In this document: positions 1 to 6,535 of the stretch, piece by piece
Layout of the letters: each line of letters begins with the position of its first letter
Numbering within the stretch: the first letter of the stretch is position 1
NCBI GenBank assembly: GCA_018725275.1
Contig: QLUC01000018.1
Span: 1-18,384, forward strand
Length of the DNA stretch: 18,384 bases
Reading direction: 5' to 3'
Origin: Bacillota bacterium
Lineage (GTDB): Bacteria > Bacillota > UBA994
Translations under genes and position numbers: made by a program
The notes under the pieces: generated by a model
Seen by the model: only the letters and a program-made list of their open reading frames with translations
Databases searched by the model: none
What the model was told of the DNA's origin: nothing

Positions 1-65
1 GCTTCGCCATTCGTGAAGGCGGCCGCACCGTGGGCGCCGGCGTAGTTACCGAAGTGTTACTCTAG
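1..65 (+). CDS. tuf: Elongation factor Tu, C-terminal end (partial)
   Basis: Only the last 20 codons are present, read from base 3 to the TAG at 63-65. They contain REGGRTVGAGVV, the well-known C-terminal signature of EF-Tu domain III. EF-Tu is the cytoplasmic GTPase that brings aminoacyl-tRNA to the ribosome. The GTPase domain and start lie upstream of the window. Having tuf directly before rpsJ is the usual Bacillota arrangement, where the str cluster (rpsL-rpsG-fusA-tuf) runs into the S10 cluster. The identification rests on the signature plus this position. Confidence 0.95.
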   Translation, partial: FAIREGGRTVGAGVVTEVLL

Positions 66-72
66 AATCACC

Positions 73-103
73 CCGGCGCAGGTGGTTTACGCCACCTGCC
101 CGG
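73..103 (+). terminator. Strong hairpin downstream of tuf; possible weak terminator or attenuator
   Basis: A GC-rich stem forms between 73-85 and 92-103: eight perfect pairs (GCAGGTGG with CCACCTGC) below a six-base loop, then four more pairs (CCGG with CCGG) after a single bulged C at 77. The sequence after it is TTAACACTTTTA, so there is no clean U-tract. It could be a partial terminator that reduces read-through from the str genes into the S10 genes, or an RNA-stabilising 3' end for the tuf message. The stem is seen directly; the function is inferred. Confidence 0.5.
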
Positions 104-117
104 TTAACACTTTTACC

Positions 118-169
118 TAGAGTTGCCCCAGGGCCATGAGCGGGGGTAAACTCTGGGCAATGAGGAGGG
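118..169 (+). promoter_or_regulatory. Structured 5' leader of rpsJ with two mutually exclusive stems
   Basis: Two stems share the segment 123-128. Stem A pairs AGAGTT (119-124) with AACTCT (149-154) and continues, across a small internal loop, with CCCC (126-129) against GGGG (143-146). Stem B pairs TTGCCC (123-128) with GGGCAA (155-160), ending two bases before the rpsJ Shine-Dalgarno GAGGAGGG (162-169). Both cannot form fully at once. S10-operon leaders are sites of ribosomal-protein feedback (L4) in gammaproteobacteria, so a control role is plausible here, but I recognise no named leader family. Confidence 0.4.
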
Positions 170-175
170 TTAGAC

Positions 176-484
176 ATGGCACAGCAAAAGATTCGCATCC
201 GGCTCAAGGCTTTTGACCATAAAATATTGGATCAGTCTGCAGAGAAAATTGTGGAAACCGCACGGCGTACCGGGGCTATGGTTTCCGGGCCGATTCCTTT
301 GCCGACCGAGCGCAATCTGTTCACCATTCTGCGGGCGCCGCACGTCGAAAAAGACATCCGCGAGCAGTTCGAAATGCGGACGCACAAGCGCCTCATTGAC
401 ATCGTCGAGCACAACCACAAGACGGTAGATGCGCTCATGCGCTTAGACCTTCCTGCGGGCGTGGACATAGAAATTAAGCTTTAA
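176..484 (+). CDS. rpsJ: 30S ribosomal protein S10
   Basis: At 102 aa this is the normal S10 length. S10 sits in the head of the small subunit and, in many bacteria, also binds NusB in transcription antitermination. The family signature REQFEMRTHKRLIDI (residues about 62-76) and the C-terminal LMRLDLPAGVDIEIKL are intact, and His56-Val57 of the loop where tetracycline-class resistance changes map is unchanged. The stretch after RLIDI reads VEHNHKTVDAL, where most S10 proteins have a proline-containing L-D-P-x-P-K-T-V-D segment. The start ATG is preceded by GAGGAGGG at good spacing. It is the first gene of the S10 cluster, behind a structured leader. Confidence 0.98.
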   Translation: MAQQKIRIRLKAFDHKILDQSAEKIVETARRTGAMVSGPIPLPTERNLFTILRAPHVEKDIREQFEMRTHKRLIDIVEHNHKTVDALMRLDLPAGVDIEIKL

Positions 485-492
485 CGGCACAA

Positions 493-523
493 ATACAAGT
501 TCCCCGCAGGGGAACCGATGTAT
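493..523 (+). promoter_or_regulatory. Hairpin just upstream of the rplC ribosome binding site
   Basis: A perfect seven-pair stem, GTTCCCC (499-505) with GGGGAAC (509-515), closes a three-base GCA loop. Below it, ATAC (493-496) can pair with GTAT (520-523) across an asymmetric internal loop. The structure ends one base before the rplC Shine-Dalgarno GGAGG (524-528). No U-tract follows, so it is not an intrinsic terminator. It may tune rplC translation or mark a processing site; both ideas are inference. Confidence 0.4.
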
Positions 524-539
524 GGAGGTGTAACCAAGG

Positions 540-1166
540 ATGCAAAAAGCGATATTAGGCAAAAAAATCGGCATGACTCAAGTGTTCGCGGCAACCGGCG
601 AAGTTGTTCCGGTGACGGTTATCGAAGCCGGACCTTGCGTCGTCACGCAGGTTAAAACTAAGGAAACAGATGGCTACGAAGCCATTCAGGTAGCTTTTCT
701 GCCGGTAAAAGAGAATGCGCTCAACAAGCCAAAGAAGGGCCACTTCGCCCGCGCCGGCGTCAAGCCGCACCGTTTTCTCCGCGAGTTTCGCCTCGAGAGC
801 ATCGCCGAATACAAGACCGGCCAGGTGGTTCTCGCCACCATCTTCGCCCCCGGCGAAGCGGTAGATGTAACCGGTATTTCCAAGGGCAGAGGCTTCGCCG
901 GGGTCATCCAGCGCTGGGGCTTTAGCCGCGGTCCCATGACGCACGGCTCTAAGTACCATCGCGGGGTCGGCAGCTTGTCATCTCGTGCCGGAGCGCGTAC
1001 CTTCCCCGGTCGTAAGTTGCCGGGACAGTATGGCCGCGCGCGCCGCACGGTACAGAACTTGCAGGTAGTGAGAGTTGACCTAGAGCGTAACCTGATGCTG
1101 GTCAAGGGCTCTGTTCCCGGTCCGAAGGGTTGTCTGGTCACAATTAAGAACAGCGTCAAGGCCTAG
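540..1166 (+). CDS. rplC: 50S ribosomal protein L3
   Basis: At 208 aa this is a full-length L3, an early-assembly large-subunit protein whose long loop reaches toward the peptidyl transferase centre. The start MQKAILGKKIGMTQVF and the segment GISKGRGFAGVIQRWGFSRG (112-131) are characteristic. The C-terminus (LVKGSVPGPKG) is typical. The loop near residues 145-165 reads SLSSRAGARTF then PGRKLPGQYG, departing from the usual G-S-I-G ... K-M-x-G-Q/H-M-G pattern and apparently one residue shorter than in E. coli. The ATG follows GGAGGTG (524-530). It lies 55 nt after rpsJ. Confidence 0.98.
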   Translation: MQKAILGKKIGMTQVFAATGEVVPVTVIEAGPCVVTQVKTKETDGYEAIQVAFLPVKENALNKPKKGHFARAGVKPHRFLREFRLESIAEYKTGQVVLATIFAPGEAVDVTGISKGRGFAGVIQRWGFSRGPMTHGSKYHRGVGSLSSRAGARTFPGRKLPGQYGRARRTVQNLQVVRVDLERNLMLVKGSVPGPKGCLVTIKNSVKA

Positions 1167-1206
1167 CCTAGTAACAACTCAGGCAGGTGAAAGGAGGAAA
1201 AACGCT

Positions 1207-1830
1207 TTGCCTACTGTTGATGTATTCAATGTCAAAGGTGAAATTGTAGGGCAGATGGTGCTCTCTGACGCCGTTTTCGGCATCGAGGTCAACAAGCATG
1301 TACTACATTTGGCCGTGCTCAAACAATTAGCCGGCCAGCGCCTCGGCACCCACGATACCAAGAATAGAGCTGAGGTGCGCGGCGGTGGCCGTAAACCCTG
1401 GAAGCAAAAAGGTACGGGACGCGCCCGGGCGGGTAGTCGTCGTTCGCCCATTTGGGTAGGCGGTGGTATAGCCTTTGGGCCAACCCCTCGCAAGTACAAT
1501 TTTGATCTCCCTCGCAAGGTGAGAAGGCTCGCTCTGAAATCCGCCCTGACGAGCAAGTTGCAGGCGGGCGATGTTATCGTCGTTGACACCTTGGAGTTCG
1601 CCGCACCTAAGACGAAGCTCATGGTCGAATTTCTCGGCAAGCTACAACTCGTGAAGAAGCCACTCTTAGTTTTAGGTGAAGTGAATGAGAACGTGGAAAA
1701 ATCTTGCCGCAACATTCCCGGGGTGGCCACTCTCGGTGCCGTCGGACTCAATGTCTACGATATTCTAAATGCCGGCAAGGTCGTACTGACCAAGGATGCA
1801 GTTCTCAAGGTTGAGGAGGTGCTCATCTAA
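1207..1830 (+). CDS. rplD: 50S ribosomal protein L4
   Basis: At 207 aa this is a typical L4, which binds 23S rRNA domain I and lines the exit tunnel. The extended tunnel loop with RGGGRKPWKQKGTGRARAG (residues about 60-78) is intact, followed by SRRSPIWVGGG. The start is TTG, chosen because AAGGAGGAAA (1191-1200) lies at ideal distance and the product then begins PTVDVFN as expected for the family. In E. coli L4 represses its own operon; whether it does so here cannot be seen. Its TAA stop overlaps the rplW ATG by one base. Confidence 0.97.
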   Translation: MPTVDVFNVKGEIVGQMVLSDAVFGIEVNKHVLHLAVLKQLAGQRLGTHDTKNRAEVRGGGRKPWKQKGTGRARAGSRRSPIWVGGGIAFGPTPRKYNFDLPRKVRRLALKSALTSKLQAGDVIVVDTLEFAAPKTKLMVEFLGKLQLVKKPLLVLGEVNENVEKSCRNIPGVATLGAVGLNVYDILNAGKVVLTKDAVLKVEEVLI

Positions 1831-2120
1831 TGCGCGACGCCAGAGATATTATTAAGAAGCCGATTATCAGCGAGCGCACCACCGCGCTGCAAACGGAGCG
1901 TAAGTATGTCTTCTCTGTCGACCCTAAGGCCAATAAAACAGAAATTCGCCAAGCGGTGGAGCTCTTGTTCAAGGTAGAGGTTGAGGCAGTAAACACCATG
2001 CACGTCACCGGCAAGTTCAAGCGCCACGGCGTGCACAGCGGTTATCGCTCCGATTGGAAGAAGGCCATCGTTAAGCTCACTCCGAAGAGCAAGACCATCC
2101 CCATCTTTGACTCTATCTAG
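1830..2120 (+). CDS. rplW: 50S ribosomal protein L23
   Basis: At 96 aa this is a standard bacterial L23, which sits at the tunnel exit and docks trigger factor and the signal recognition particle. The N-terminal DIIKKPIISERT, the KYVFSVDPKANKTEIRQAVE segment and the C-terminal KKAIVKLTP are characteristic. The start codon shares a base with the rplD stop (TAATG), and its ribosome binding site GAGGAGG lies inside the end of rplD, so the two genes are probably translationally coupled. Confidence 0.97.
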   Translation: MRDARDIIKKPIISERTTALQTERKYVFSVDPKANKTEIRQAVELLFKVEVEAVNTMHVTGKFKRHGVHSGYRSDWKKAIVKLTPKSKTIPIFDSI

Positions 2121-2170
2121 CTTCACTGCTCCAGATTATGACGTTTTCCTGAAAAGGAGGGACAACCAAC

Positions 2171-3001
2171 ATGGCTATGAAGAAGTTTAAGCCTACTTCT
2201 CCGGGGCGCCGCTTTATGACCGTAGAGAGTTTTGACGAGGTTACTTGTACCGAACCGGAACGCTCCTTGCTCGCGCCGCTCACGAAGAAAGCCGGGCGCA
2301 ACAATCAAGGGCGCATCACTGTCCGCCATCAGGGCGGTGGTCACAAGCGCAAGTACCGCATCATCGACTGGAAGCGCGATAAGGATGGCATCCCCGCGAC
2401 AGTCGCTACCGTTGAATACGACCCTAATCGCACTGCCTATATTGCTCTTTTGCACTATGCCGATGGCGCGAAGCGCTACATCCTCGCTCCGCATGGTCTT
2501 AAGGTGGGTACAAAGATCTTTTCGGGAGTCGATGCCGATATCATGGTCGGCAATGCGCTGCCACTGAAAAAAATCCCGGTCGGTACGGTCATCCACAATA
2601 TTGAGCTCAAGCCGGGCAAGGGCGCACAAATGGTGCGTTCTGCCGGAGCCTCCGCGCAACTCATGGCCAAAGAAGGCTTGTACGCACTTTTGCGTCTGCC
2701 TTCGGGTGAAGATCGCCTGGTGCACATTGAATGCCGCGCGACTATCGGCCAGGTGGGCAACCTCGAGTACGAGAACCTTTCTATCGGTAAGGCCGGCCGT
2801 AATCGTTGGCTGGGCAAGCGCCCCACGGTGCGTGGCGTGGTCATGAACCCAGTGGATCATCCCCATGGTGGTGGCGAAGGCCGTGCCCCCATTGGGCGCA
2901 AGAGCCCGGTTACTCCCTGGGGTGTGCCGACCTTGGGTCACAAGACTCGCCAGAAGAAAAACAAGAGCGACCAGTACATTGTTCGCCGTCGCAAGTCGTA
3001 G
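2171..3001 (+). CDS. rplB: 50S ribosomal protein L2
   Basis: At 276 aa this is the usual L2 length. L2 is needed for subunit association and an active peptidyl transferase centre. The signature MNPVDHPHGGGEGR (residues 225-238) is complete, including His230, the counterpart of the functionally important histidine of E. coli L2. The N-terminal RNA-binding part carries GRNNQGRITVRHQGGGHKR (42-60), and the basic tail ends YIVRRRKS. AAAAGGAGGG precedes the ATG. The 50-nt gap to rplW holds nothing else recognisable. Confidence 0.98.
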   Translation: MAMKKFKPTSPGRRFMTVESFDEVTCTEPERSLLAPLTKKAGRNNQGRITVRHQGGGHKRKYRIIDWKRDKDGIPATVATVEYDPNRTAYIALLHYADGAKRYILAPHGLKVGTKIFSGVDADIMVGNALPLKKIPVGTVIHNIELKPGKGAQMVRSAGASAQLMAKEGLYALLRLPSGEDRLVHIECRATIGQVGNLEYENLSIGKAGRNRWLGKRPTVRGVVMNPVDHPHGGGEGRAPIGRKSPVTPWGVPTLGHKTRQKKNKSDQYIVRRRKS

Positions 3002-3018
3002 GGAAGGGAGGCTAGGTC

Positions 3019-3303
3019 ATGTCGCGTTCTGTTAAGAAGGGTCCGTTTGTTGAAGAGCGTCTGCTTTTGCGGATTAAACGTATGAATGACAAGAGAGAAA
3101 AGAAGGTCATAAAGACCTGGTCGCGGGCGTCGACCATATTCCCGGATATGATTGGGCACACCATTGCGGTTTACGATGGGCGCAAACACGTGCCAGTCTA
3201 TGTCGGCGAGGAAATGGTTGGGCACAAGCTCGGCGAATTTGCTCCCACCCGCACTTTCCGGGGCCACGGTGGTCACACCGAGCGCTCAACAACATTGAAG
3301 TAG
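3019..3303 (+). CDS. rpsS: 30S ribosomal protein S19
   Basis: At 94 aa it matches the family length. S19 is in the 30S head, forms a complex with S13 and contacts the A-site side of the decoding region. MSRSVKKGPFVEERL at the start and the C-terminal block HKLGEFAPTRTFRGH are diagnostic, and internal TWSRASTIFPDMIGHTIAV is typical. GGGAGG precedes the ATG. It lies 17 nt after rplB and 12 nt before rplV. Confidence 0.98.
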   Translation: MSRSVKKGPFVEERLLLRIKRMNDKREKKVIKTWSRASTIFPDMIGHTIAVYDGRKHVPVYVGEEMVGHKLGEFAPTRTFRGHGGHTERSTTLK

Positions 3304-3315
3304 GAGGGATAAGGG

Positions 3316-3648
3316 ATGGAAGCTAGAGCCAGCGCGCGAAATATTCGCATTGCCCCTCGTAAAGCGCGCATCGTTATCGACCTCATCCGCGGGAAGAGTG
3401 TGGCAGAGGCGGCCAACATTCTCCGTTTCACGCCTAAAGTGGCCTCTCTCGTTATTTTGAAGGTCATGCAGTCCGCAGCTGCCAATGCCGAGCATAACTA
3501 TCAACTAAATCCTGAGAAACTCTTTGTCAAAGAGGCTTTTGTGGATAGCGGTTCTACTCTCAAGCGTTGGCATCCTCGCGCCCAAGGGCGTATGTACCAA
3601 ATTCTCAAGCGATCCTGCCACATCACCGTTGTGGTCAAGGAAAAATAG
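3316..3648 (+). CDS. rplV: 50S ribosomal protein L22
   Basis: At 110 aa this is a typical L22, a tunnel-wall protein whose beta-hairpin forms a constriction with L4. The N-terminal RNIRIAPRKARIVIDLIRGK is the standard opening and the hairpin region RWHPRAQGRMYQILKRSCHI is present without the insertions or deletions linked to macrolide resistance. AGGAGGGAT lies before the ATG. It is separated from rpsC by 13 nt that contain the rpsC binding site. Confidence 0.97.
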   Translation: MEARASARNIRIAPRKARIVIDLIRGKSVAEAANILRFTPKVASLVILKVMQSAAANAEHNYQLNPEKLFVKEAFVDSGSTLKRWHPRAQGRMYQILKRSCHITVVVKEK

Positions 3649-3661
3649 GAGGGATTGCAGC

Positions 3662-4321
3662 GTGGGTCAAAAAGTACATCCCAAGGGATTTCGCATTGGC
3701 GTAATCAGGGACTGGGACTCCAAGTGGTATGCTGATAAGAACTACGCCGACTTGCTCCTTGAGGACTTCAAGGTTCGCCGCTACATCAAAGAAAAACTCT
3801 TTGCCACCGGAGTAGGTCAAGTGGTAATTGAGCGCACCGGGAATATTGTGCGGGTCTTTATTCACACCGCCAAGCCCGGCATGGTGATTGGTCGTGGCGG
3901 TGCAGGCGTCGAAGACCTGCGCAAGTCGCTTGAAACTCTCACGAAGAAGCAAGTCTATGTCAATATCATGGAAATCAAGACTGCCGAGCTAAACGCTCAG
4001 TTAGTCGCCGAAAACGTAGCGCAGCAGATTGAAAAGCGCATTGCCTTTCGTCGCGCCATGCGTCAAGTCATGGGTCGCACCATGCGTAGCGGCGCGAAGG
4101 GCATCAGAGTAGCCATCGGGGGACGCTTGAATGGGGCAGAAATTGCTCGTCGCGAGTGGGCGCGTGAAGGCACCATTCCCCTGCACACTCTGCGTGCTGA
4201 CATCGACTACGGTGTTGCCACTGCCCATACCGCCTATGGTCAAATAGGTGTTAAGGTCTGGATTTACAAAGGTGAGATTCTGCCTAAGCCTGTCAAGGTG
4301 GACGCAGAGGGAGGCGTGTAA
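3662..4321 (+). CDS. rpsC: 30S ribosomal protein S3
   Basis: Starting at GTG 3662 the product is 219 aa and opens GQKVHPKGFRIGVIRDWDS, the conserved S3 N-terminus. In-frame codons upstream are open back to 3524, but they overlap rplV and encode nothing S3-like. The AGGAGGG at 3648-3654 fits the GTG. S3 forms part of the mRNA entry channel and has helicase activity with S4 and S5. The KH domain motif is GRGG (residues 77-80), where many homologues have GKGG. The C-terminal domain (GRLNGAEIARREW, KVWIYKGEILP) is intact. Confidence 0.97.
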   Translation: MGQKVHPKGFRIGVIRDWDSKWYADKNYADLLLEDFKVRRYIKEKLFATGVGQVVIERTGNIVRVFIHTAKPGMVIGRGGAGVEDLRKSLETLTKKQVYVNIMEIKTAELNAQLVAENVAQQIEKRIAFRRAMRQVMGRTMRSGAKGIRVAIGGRLNGAEIARREWAREGTIPLHTLRADIDYGVATAHTAYGQIGVKVWIYKGEILPKPVKVDAEGGV

Positions 4322-4324
4322 ATC

Positions 4325-4759
4325 ATGTTGATGCCGAGCAGAGTCAAATTCCGCAAGGTACACAGAGGCAGGATGAAGGGGCGCACCAAGGGCGGGGCCA
4401 CTATTGCTCACGGGCAGTACGGGCTCGAGGCTCTCGAGGCTTCTTGGATTACCAGCCGTCAAATCGAGGCCGCCCGTGTGGCCATGACCCGCTACATCAA
4501 GCGCGGTGGCCAGGTGTGGATACGCATTTTCCCGCATAAGCCCGTCACTCAAAAGCCTGCCGAAACCCGTATGGGTAGCGGTAAGGGTTCTCCCGAGTAC
4601 TGGGTAGCCGTCGTAAAACCTGGGCGTATCATGTTTGAGATAGCCGGTGTCGACGAAGCCACTGCCCGGGAAGCATTGCGCCTAGCTGGGCATAAGCTCC
4701 CCATCAGGACAAAGTTCGTCGCACGGGTTGATGTGGGTGGTGAAGTAAATGAAGGTTAA
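4325..4759 (+). CDS. rplP: 50S ribosomal protein L16
   Basis: At 144 aa this is a standard L16, which contacts the A- and P-site tRNAs near the central protuberance. MLMPSRVKFRKVHRGRMKG and the later TRMGSGKGSPEYWVAVVKPG are family signatures. The start ATG at 4325 follows GGGAGG (4309-4314), which lies in the last codons of rpsC, only three bases after the rpsC stop. A second in-frame ATG two codons later would sit too far from that site. Its 3' end overlaps rpmC by 11 nt. Confidence 0.97.
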   Translation: MLMPSRVKFRKVHRGRMKGRTKGGATIAHGQYGLEALEASWITSRQIEAARVAMTRYIKRGGQVWIRIFPHKPVTQKPAETRMGSGKGSPEYWVAVVKPGRIMFEIAGVDEATAREALRLAGHKLPIRTKFVARVDVGGEVNEG

Positions 4760-4946
4760 AGACATTCGCGACATGAACGAGGCAGAACTAGTCCAAAAGA
4801 TTGATGATCTCAAGGGCGAACTGTTTAACCTGCGCTTCCGTCTTATAACCGGCCAACTAGAAAACCCCATGCGGATTAAGGAAGTTCGTAAAACAATTGC
4901 TCGGGTGAAGACCATTCTCCACGAGCGCGAACTCAATATCGGCTAG
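4749..4946 (+). CDS. rpmC: 50S ribosomal protein L29
   Basis: At 65 aa this is the normal L29 length: a small two-helix protein near the tunnel exit. MKVKDIRDMNEAEL, then LFNLRFRLITGQLENP, fits the family pattern. The ATG lies inside rplP, out of frame and 11 nt before its end; the binding site is weak (GTGGGTGG upstream), so translation is probably coupled to rplP. The next gene, rpsQ, starts 15 nt after the stop. Confidence 0.96.
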   Translation: MKVKDIRDMNEAELVQKIDDLKGELFNLRFRLITGQLENPMRIKEVRKTIARVKTILHERELNIG

Positions 4947-4961
4947 AGAGGAGGTTTCGCT

Positions 4962-5219
4962 GTGGAAGATAGAAGACTGCGCAAGGTCCGTCAGGGAGTT
5001 GTGGTCAGCGACAAAATGGACAAGACAATAGTGGTAGCTACCGAAGAAATGGTGCCCCACAAATTGTATGGTCGCATTGTCAAACAGACCAAGAAGTATA
5101 AGGCTCATGCCGAAAACAACGAGGCTCGTGTTGGTGATACCGTAAGAATCATGGAAACACGTCCAATCAGCAAGGAAAAGTGCTGGCGTTTAGTGGAGAT
5201 CGTAAAAAAAGCAGAATAG
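4962..5219 (+). CDS. rpsQ: 30S ribosomal protein S17
   Basis: At 85 aa this is a typical S17, a primary binder of 16S rRNA needed in early 30S assembly. The oligonucleotide-binding fold signature QGVVVSDKMDKTIVVA and RVGDTVRIMETRPISKEKCW are intact. It starts with GTG, with GAGAGGAGG (4945-4953) upstream at good spacing. It closes the classical S10 cluster; rplN follows after 28 nt. Confidence 0.97.
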   Translation: MEDRRLRKVRQGVVVSDKMDKTIVVATEEMVPHKLYGRIVKQTKKYKAHAENNEARVGDTVRIMETRPISKEKCWRLVEIVKKAE

Positions 5220-5232
5220 ACCCTGCATAGGG

Positions 5233-5244
5233 AAGGGGATGATC
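5233..5244 (+). promoter_or_regulatory. rplN ribosome binding site, which selects the GTG start
   Basis: AAGGGGATGATC matches 10 of 12 bases of the extended Shine-Dalgarno AAGGAGGTGATC. The ATG at 5239-5241 lies inside this site and is therefore unlikely to be the start; the GTG at 5248 is at the right distance. Confidence 0.7.
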
Positions 5245-5247
5245 GTC

Positions 5248-5616
5248 GTGATTCAAAACGAGACGAGATTAAAGGTTGCAGATAACTCTGGAGCCAAAGA
5301 GATCCTCTGCATCAGGGTGCTAGGTGGTACTAGTCGGCGCTACGCTCGGGTGGGGGATGTTATCATTGCTGCCGTCAAGGAAGCAACACCCGGTGGAGTT
5401 GTTAAAAAAAGCGACGTGGTTAAGGCCGTTGTCGTTCGCACCACCAAGGACTCTCGTCGCGCGGATGGCTCCTACATCAAGTTTGATGATAATGCCGCCG
5501 TGATTATTGACCAAAACAACAACCCGCGCGGGACCCGTATATTTGGCCCGGTGGCCCGTGAACTCCGGGAGAAGAACTTTATGAAAATCGTTTCTCTCGC
5601 ACCGGAAGTACTCTAG
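5248..5616 (+). CDS. rplN: 50S ribosomal protein L14
   Basis: From GTG 5248 the protein is 122 aa, exactly the usual L14 length, and opens MIQNETRLKVADNSGAKE as the family does. An ATG at 5239 would add three residues but falls within the ribosome binding site. L14 sits at the subunit interface and binds the silencing factor RsfS in many bacteria. The motif with NNNPRGTRIFGPVARELR (about residues 90-107) is characteristic. rplN traditionally begins the spc cluster; no separate promoter is visible in the 28 nt before it. Confidence 0.97.
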   Translation: MIQNETRLKVADNSGAKEILCIRVLGGTSRRYARVGDVIIAAVKEATPGGVVKKSDVVKAVVVRTTKDSRRADGSYIKFDDNAAVIIDQNNNPRGTRIFGPVARELREKNFMKIVSLAPEVL

Positions 5617-5623
5617 CTCATGC

Positions 5624-5633
5624 AAGGGAGGTG
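5624..5633 (+). promoter_or_regulatory. rplX ribosome binding site, which selects GTG 5643
   Basis: AAGGGAGGTG matches the Shine-Dalgarno with one extra G. The first in-frame GTG (5631) overlaps this element, so the GTG at 5643, about nine bases further on, is the likely start. Confidence 0.65.
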
Positions 5634-5642
5634 CCAAGTATC

Positions 5643-5963
5643 GTGAAGCTTCATGTCCGTAAAGACGACCAAGTCATTGTCCTCACCGGCAAGGACCAGG
5701 GCAAGAAGGGCAAAATCGTCAGTGCTCAGCCGGAGAAAGGTCGCGTAGTGGTGGAAGGCGTCAATATTGTCAGCCGTCACCGCAAGGCCACTCCTACTAT
5801 GTCCCAGGGCGGCATCATCAAGCAGGAAGCACCCATCCACAGTTCTAACGTGATGGTTATCTGCCCTAGCTGTAAGAAACCGACTCGGACCGCTCACAAA
5901 GAAATGACCGATGGCAAGTTCGCCCGCGCCTGTAAAAAGTGCGGCGAGCACATTGACAAGTAG
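5643..5963 (+). CDS. rplX: 50S ribosomal protein L24, zinc-ribbon form
   Basis: Starting at GTG 5643 gives 106 aa beginning MKLHVRKDDQVIVLTGKDQG, the KOW-motif opening of L24; starting four codons earlier is possible but would place the start inside the binding site. L24 is an assembly initiator on 23S rRNA near the tunnel exit. Four cysteines (C74, C77, C97, C100, in CPSC and CKKC) would form a zinc ribbon, a state retained in many thermophiles and clostridia but lost elsewhere. GGIIKQEAPIHSSNVM is typical. Confidence 0.95.
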   Translation: MKLHVRKDDQVIVLTGKDQGKKGKIVSAQPEKGRVVVEGVNIVSRHRKATPTMSQGGIIKQEAPIHSSNVMVICPSCKKPTRTAHKEMTDGKFARACKKCGEHIDK

Positions 5964-5978
5964 AGAGGAGGGCTAGCC

Positions 5979-6518
5979 ATGACAAGGTTGAAAGAAAAGT
6001 ACCTTAGTGAAGTGCGGCCTGCCCTAGAAGCAAAGTTCGGCTACCAGAACACCATGCAAATTCCTCGCCTCGAGAAAATCGTTCTCAACATGGGTGTGGG
6101 CAAGGCAGTGGGCAACAGCAAGATTCTCGATGCCGCAGCGAAAGACCTCGGCAGCATCGCCGGACAGAAACCTATCATTACTAGGGCCAAGCAGAGCGTC
6201 TCGAACTTTAAGCTGCGCGAGGGCATGGCGATTGGCGCCAAGGTCACCCTGCGCGGTGAACGGATGTATCAGTTCTTGGACAAATTTATGAACATCAACC
6301 TGCCACGCGTCAGAGACTTTCGCGGGGTGTCACCTAAGTCCTTTGATGGCCGCGGCAACTACACCGTAGGCGTTAAAGAACAGCTGATTTTCCCTGAAAT
6401 AGACTATGACAAGGTGGACCATGTCCAGGGCATGGATGTCACTATTGTGACATCAGCCAAGACTGATGAGGAAGCAAAGGAATTGCTGGCCCAGCTAGGC
6501 ATGCCCTTTAGCGCGTAA
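5979..6518 (+). CDS. rplE: 50S ribosomal protein L5
   Basis: At 179 aa this is a standard L5, which binds 5S rRNA and the P-site tRNA in the central protuberance. IPRLEKIVLNMGVGKAV, AGQKPIITRAKQSVSNFKLR and DFRGVSPKSFDGRGNYTVG are all family signatures. AGAGGAGGG precedes the ATG. The gap to rplX is only 15 nt, so there is no room between them for the S8-binding helix that controls the E. coli spc operon at this junction. Confidence 0.98.
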   Translation: MTRLKEKYLSEVRPALEAKFGYQNTMQIPRLEKIVLNMGVGKAVGNSKILDAAAKDLGSIAGQKPIITRAKQSVSNFKLREGMAIGAKVTLRGERMYQFLDKFMNINLPRVRDFRGVSPKSFDGRGNYTVGVKEQLIFPEIDYDKVDHVQGMDVTIVTSAKTDEEAKELLAQLGMPFSA

Positions 6519-6520
6519 GC

Positions 6521-6528
6521 AAAGGAGG
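6521..6528 (+). promoter_or_regulatory. rpsN ribosome binding site before nested ATG and GTG
   Basis: AAAGGAGG is followed by the nested codons ATGTG. The ATG at 6534 (five bases away) opens only a six-codon frame ending in TGA at 6552-6554; the GTG at 6536 (seven bases away) opens S14. Confidence 0.7.
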
Positions 6529-6535
6529 AGAAAAT

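Noticed and set aside
2147..2158. A TCCT-GAAA-AGGA mini-hairpin covering the rplB binding site.
   Set aside because: Only four pairs, two of them A-U; likely too weak to matter and easily produced by chance next to an AGGAGG.
2123..2941. A 272-codon open frame on the minus strand opposite rplB.
   Set aside because: It lies wholly antisense to an unmistakable L2 gene, shows no recognisable motifs, and such long antisense frames are expected from the third-position GC bias of the coding strand.
5964..5978. Looked for an E. coli-like S8 operator at the rplX-rplE junction.
   Set aside because: The gap is 15 nt and consists essentially of the rplE ribosome binding site; no helix of that kind is visible.
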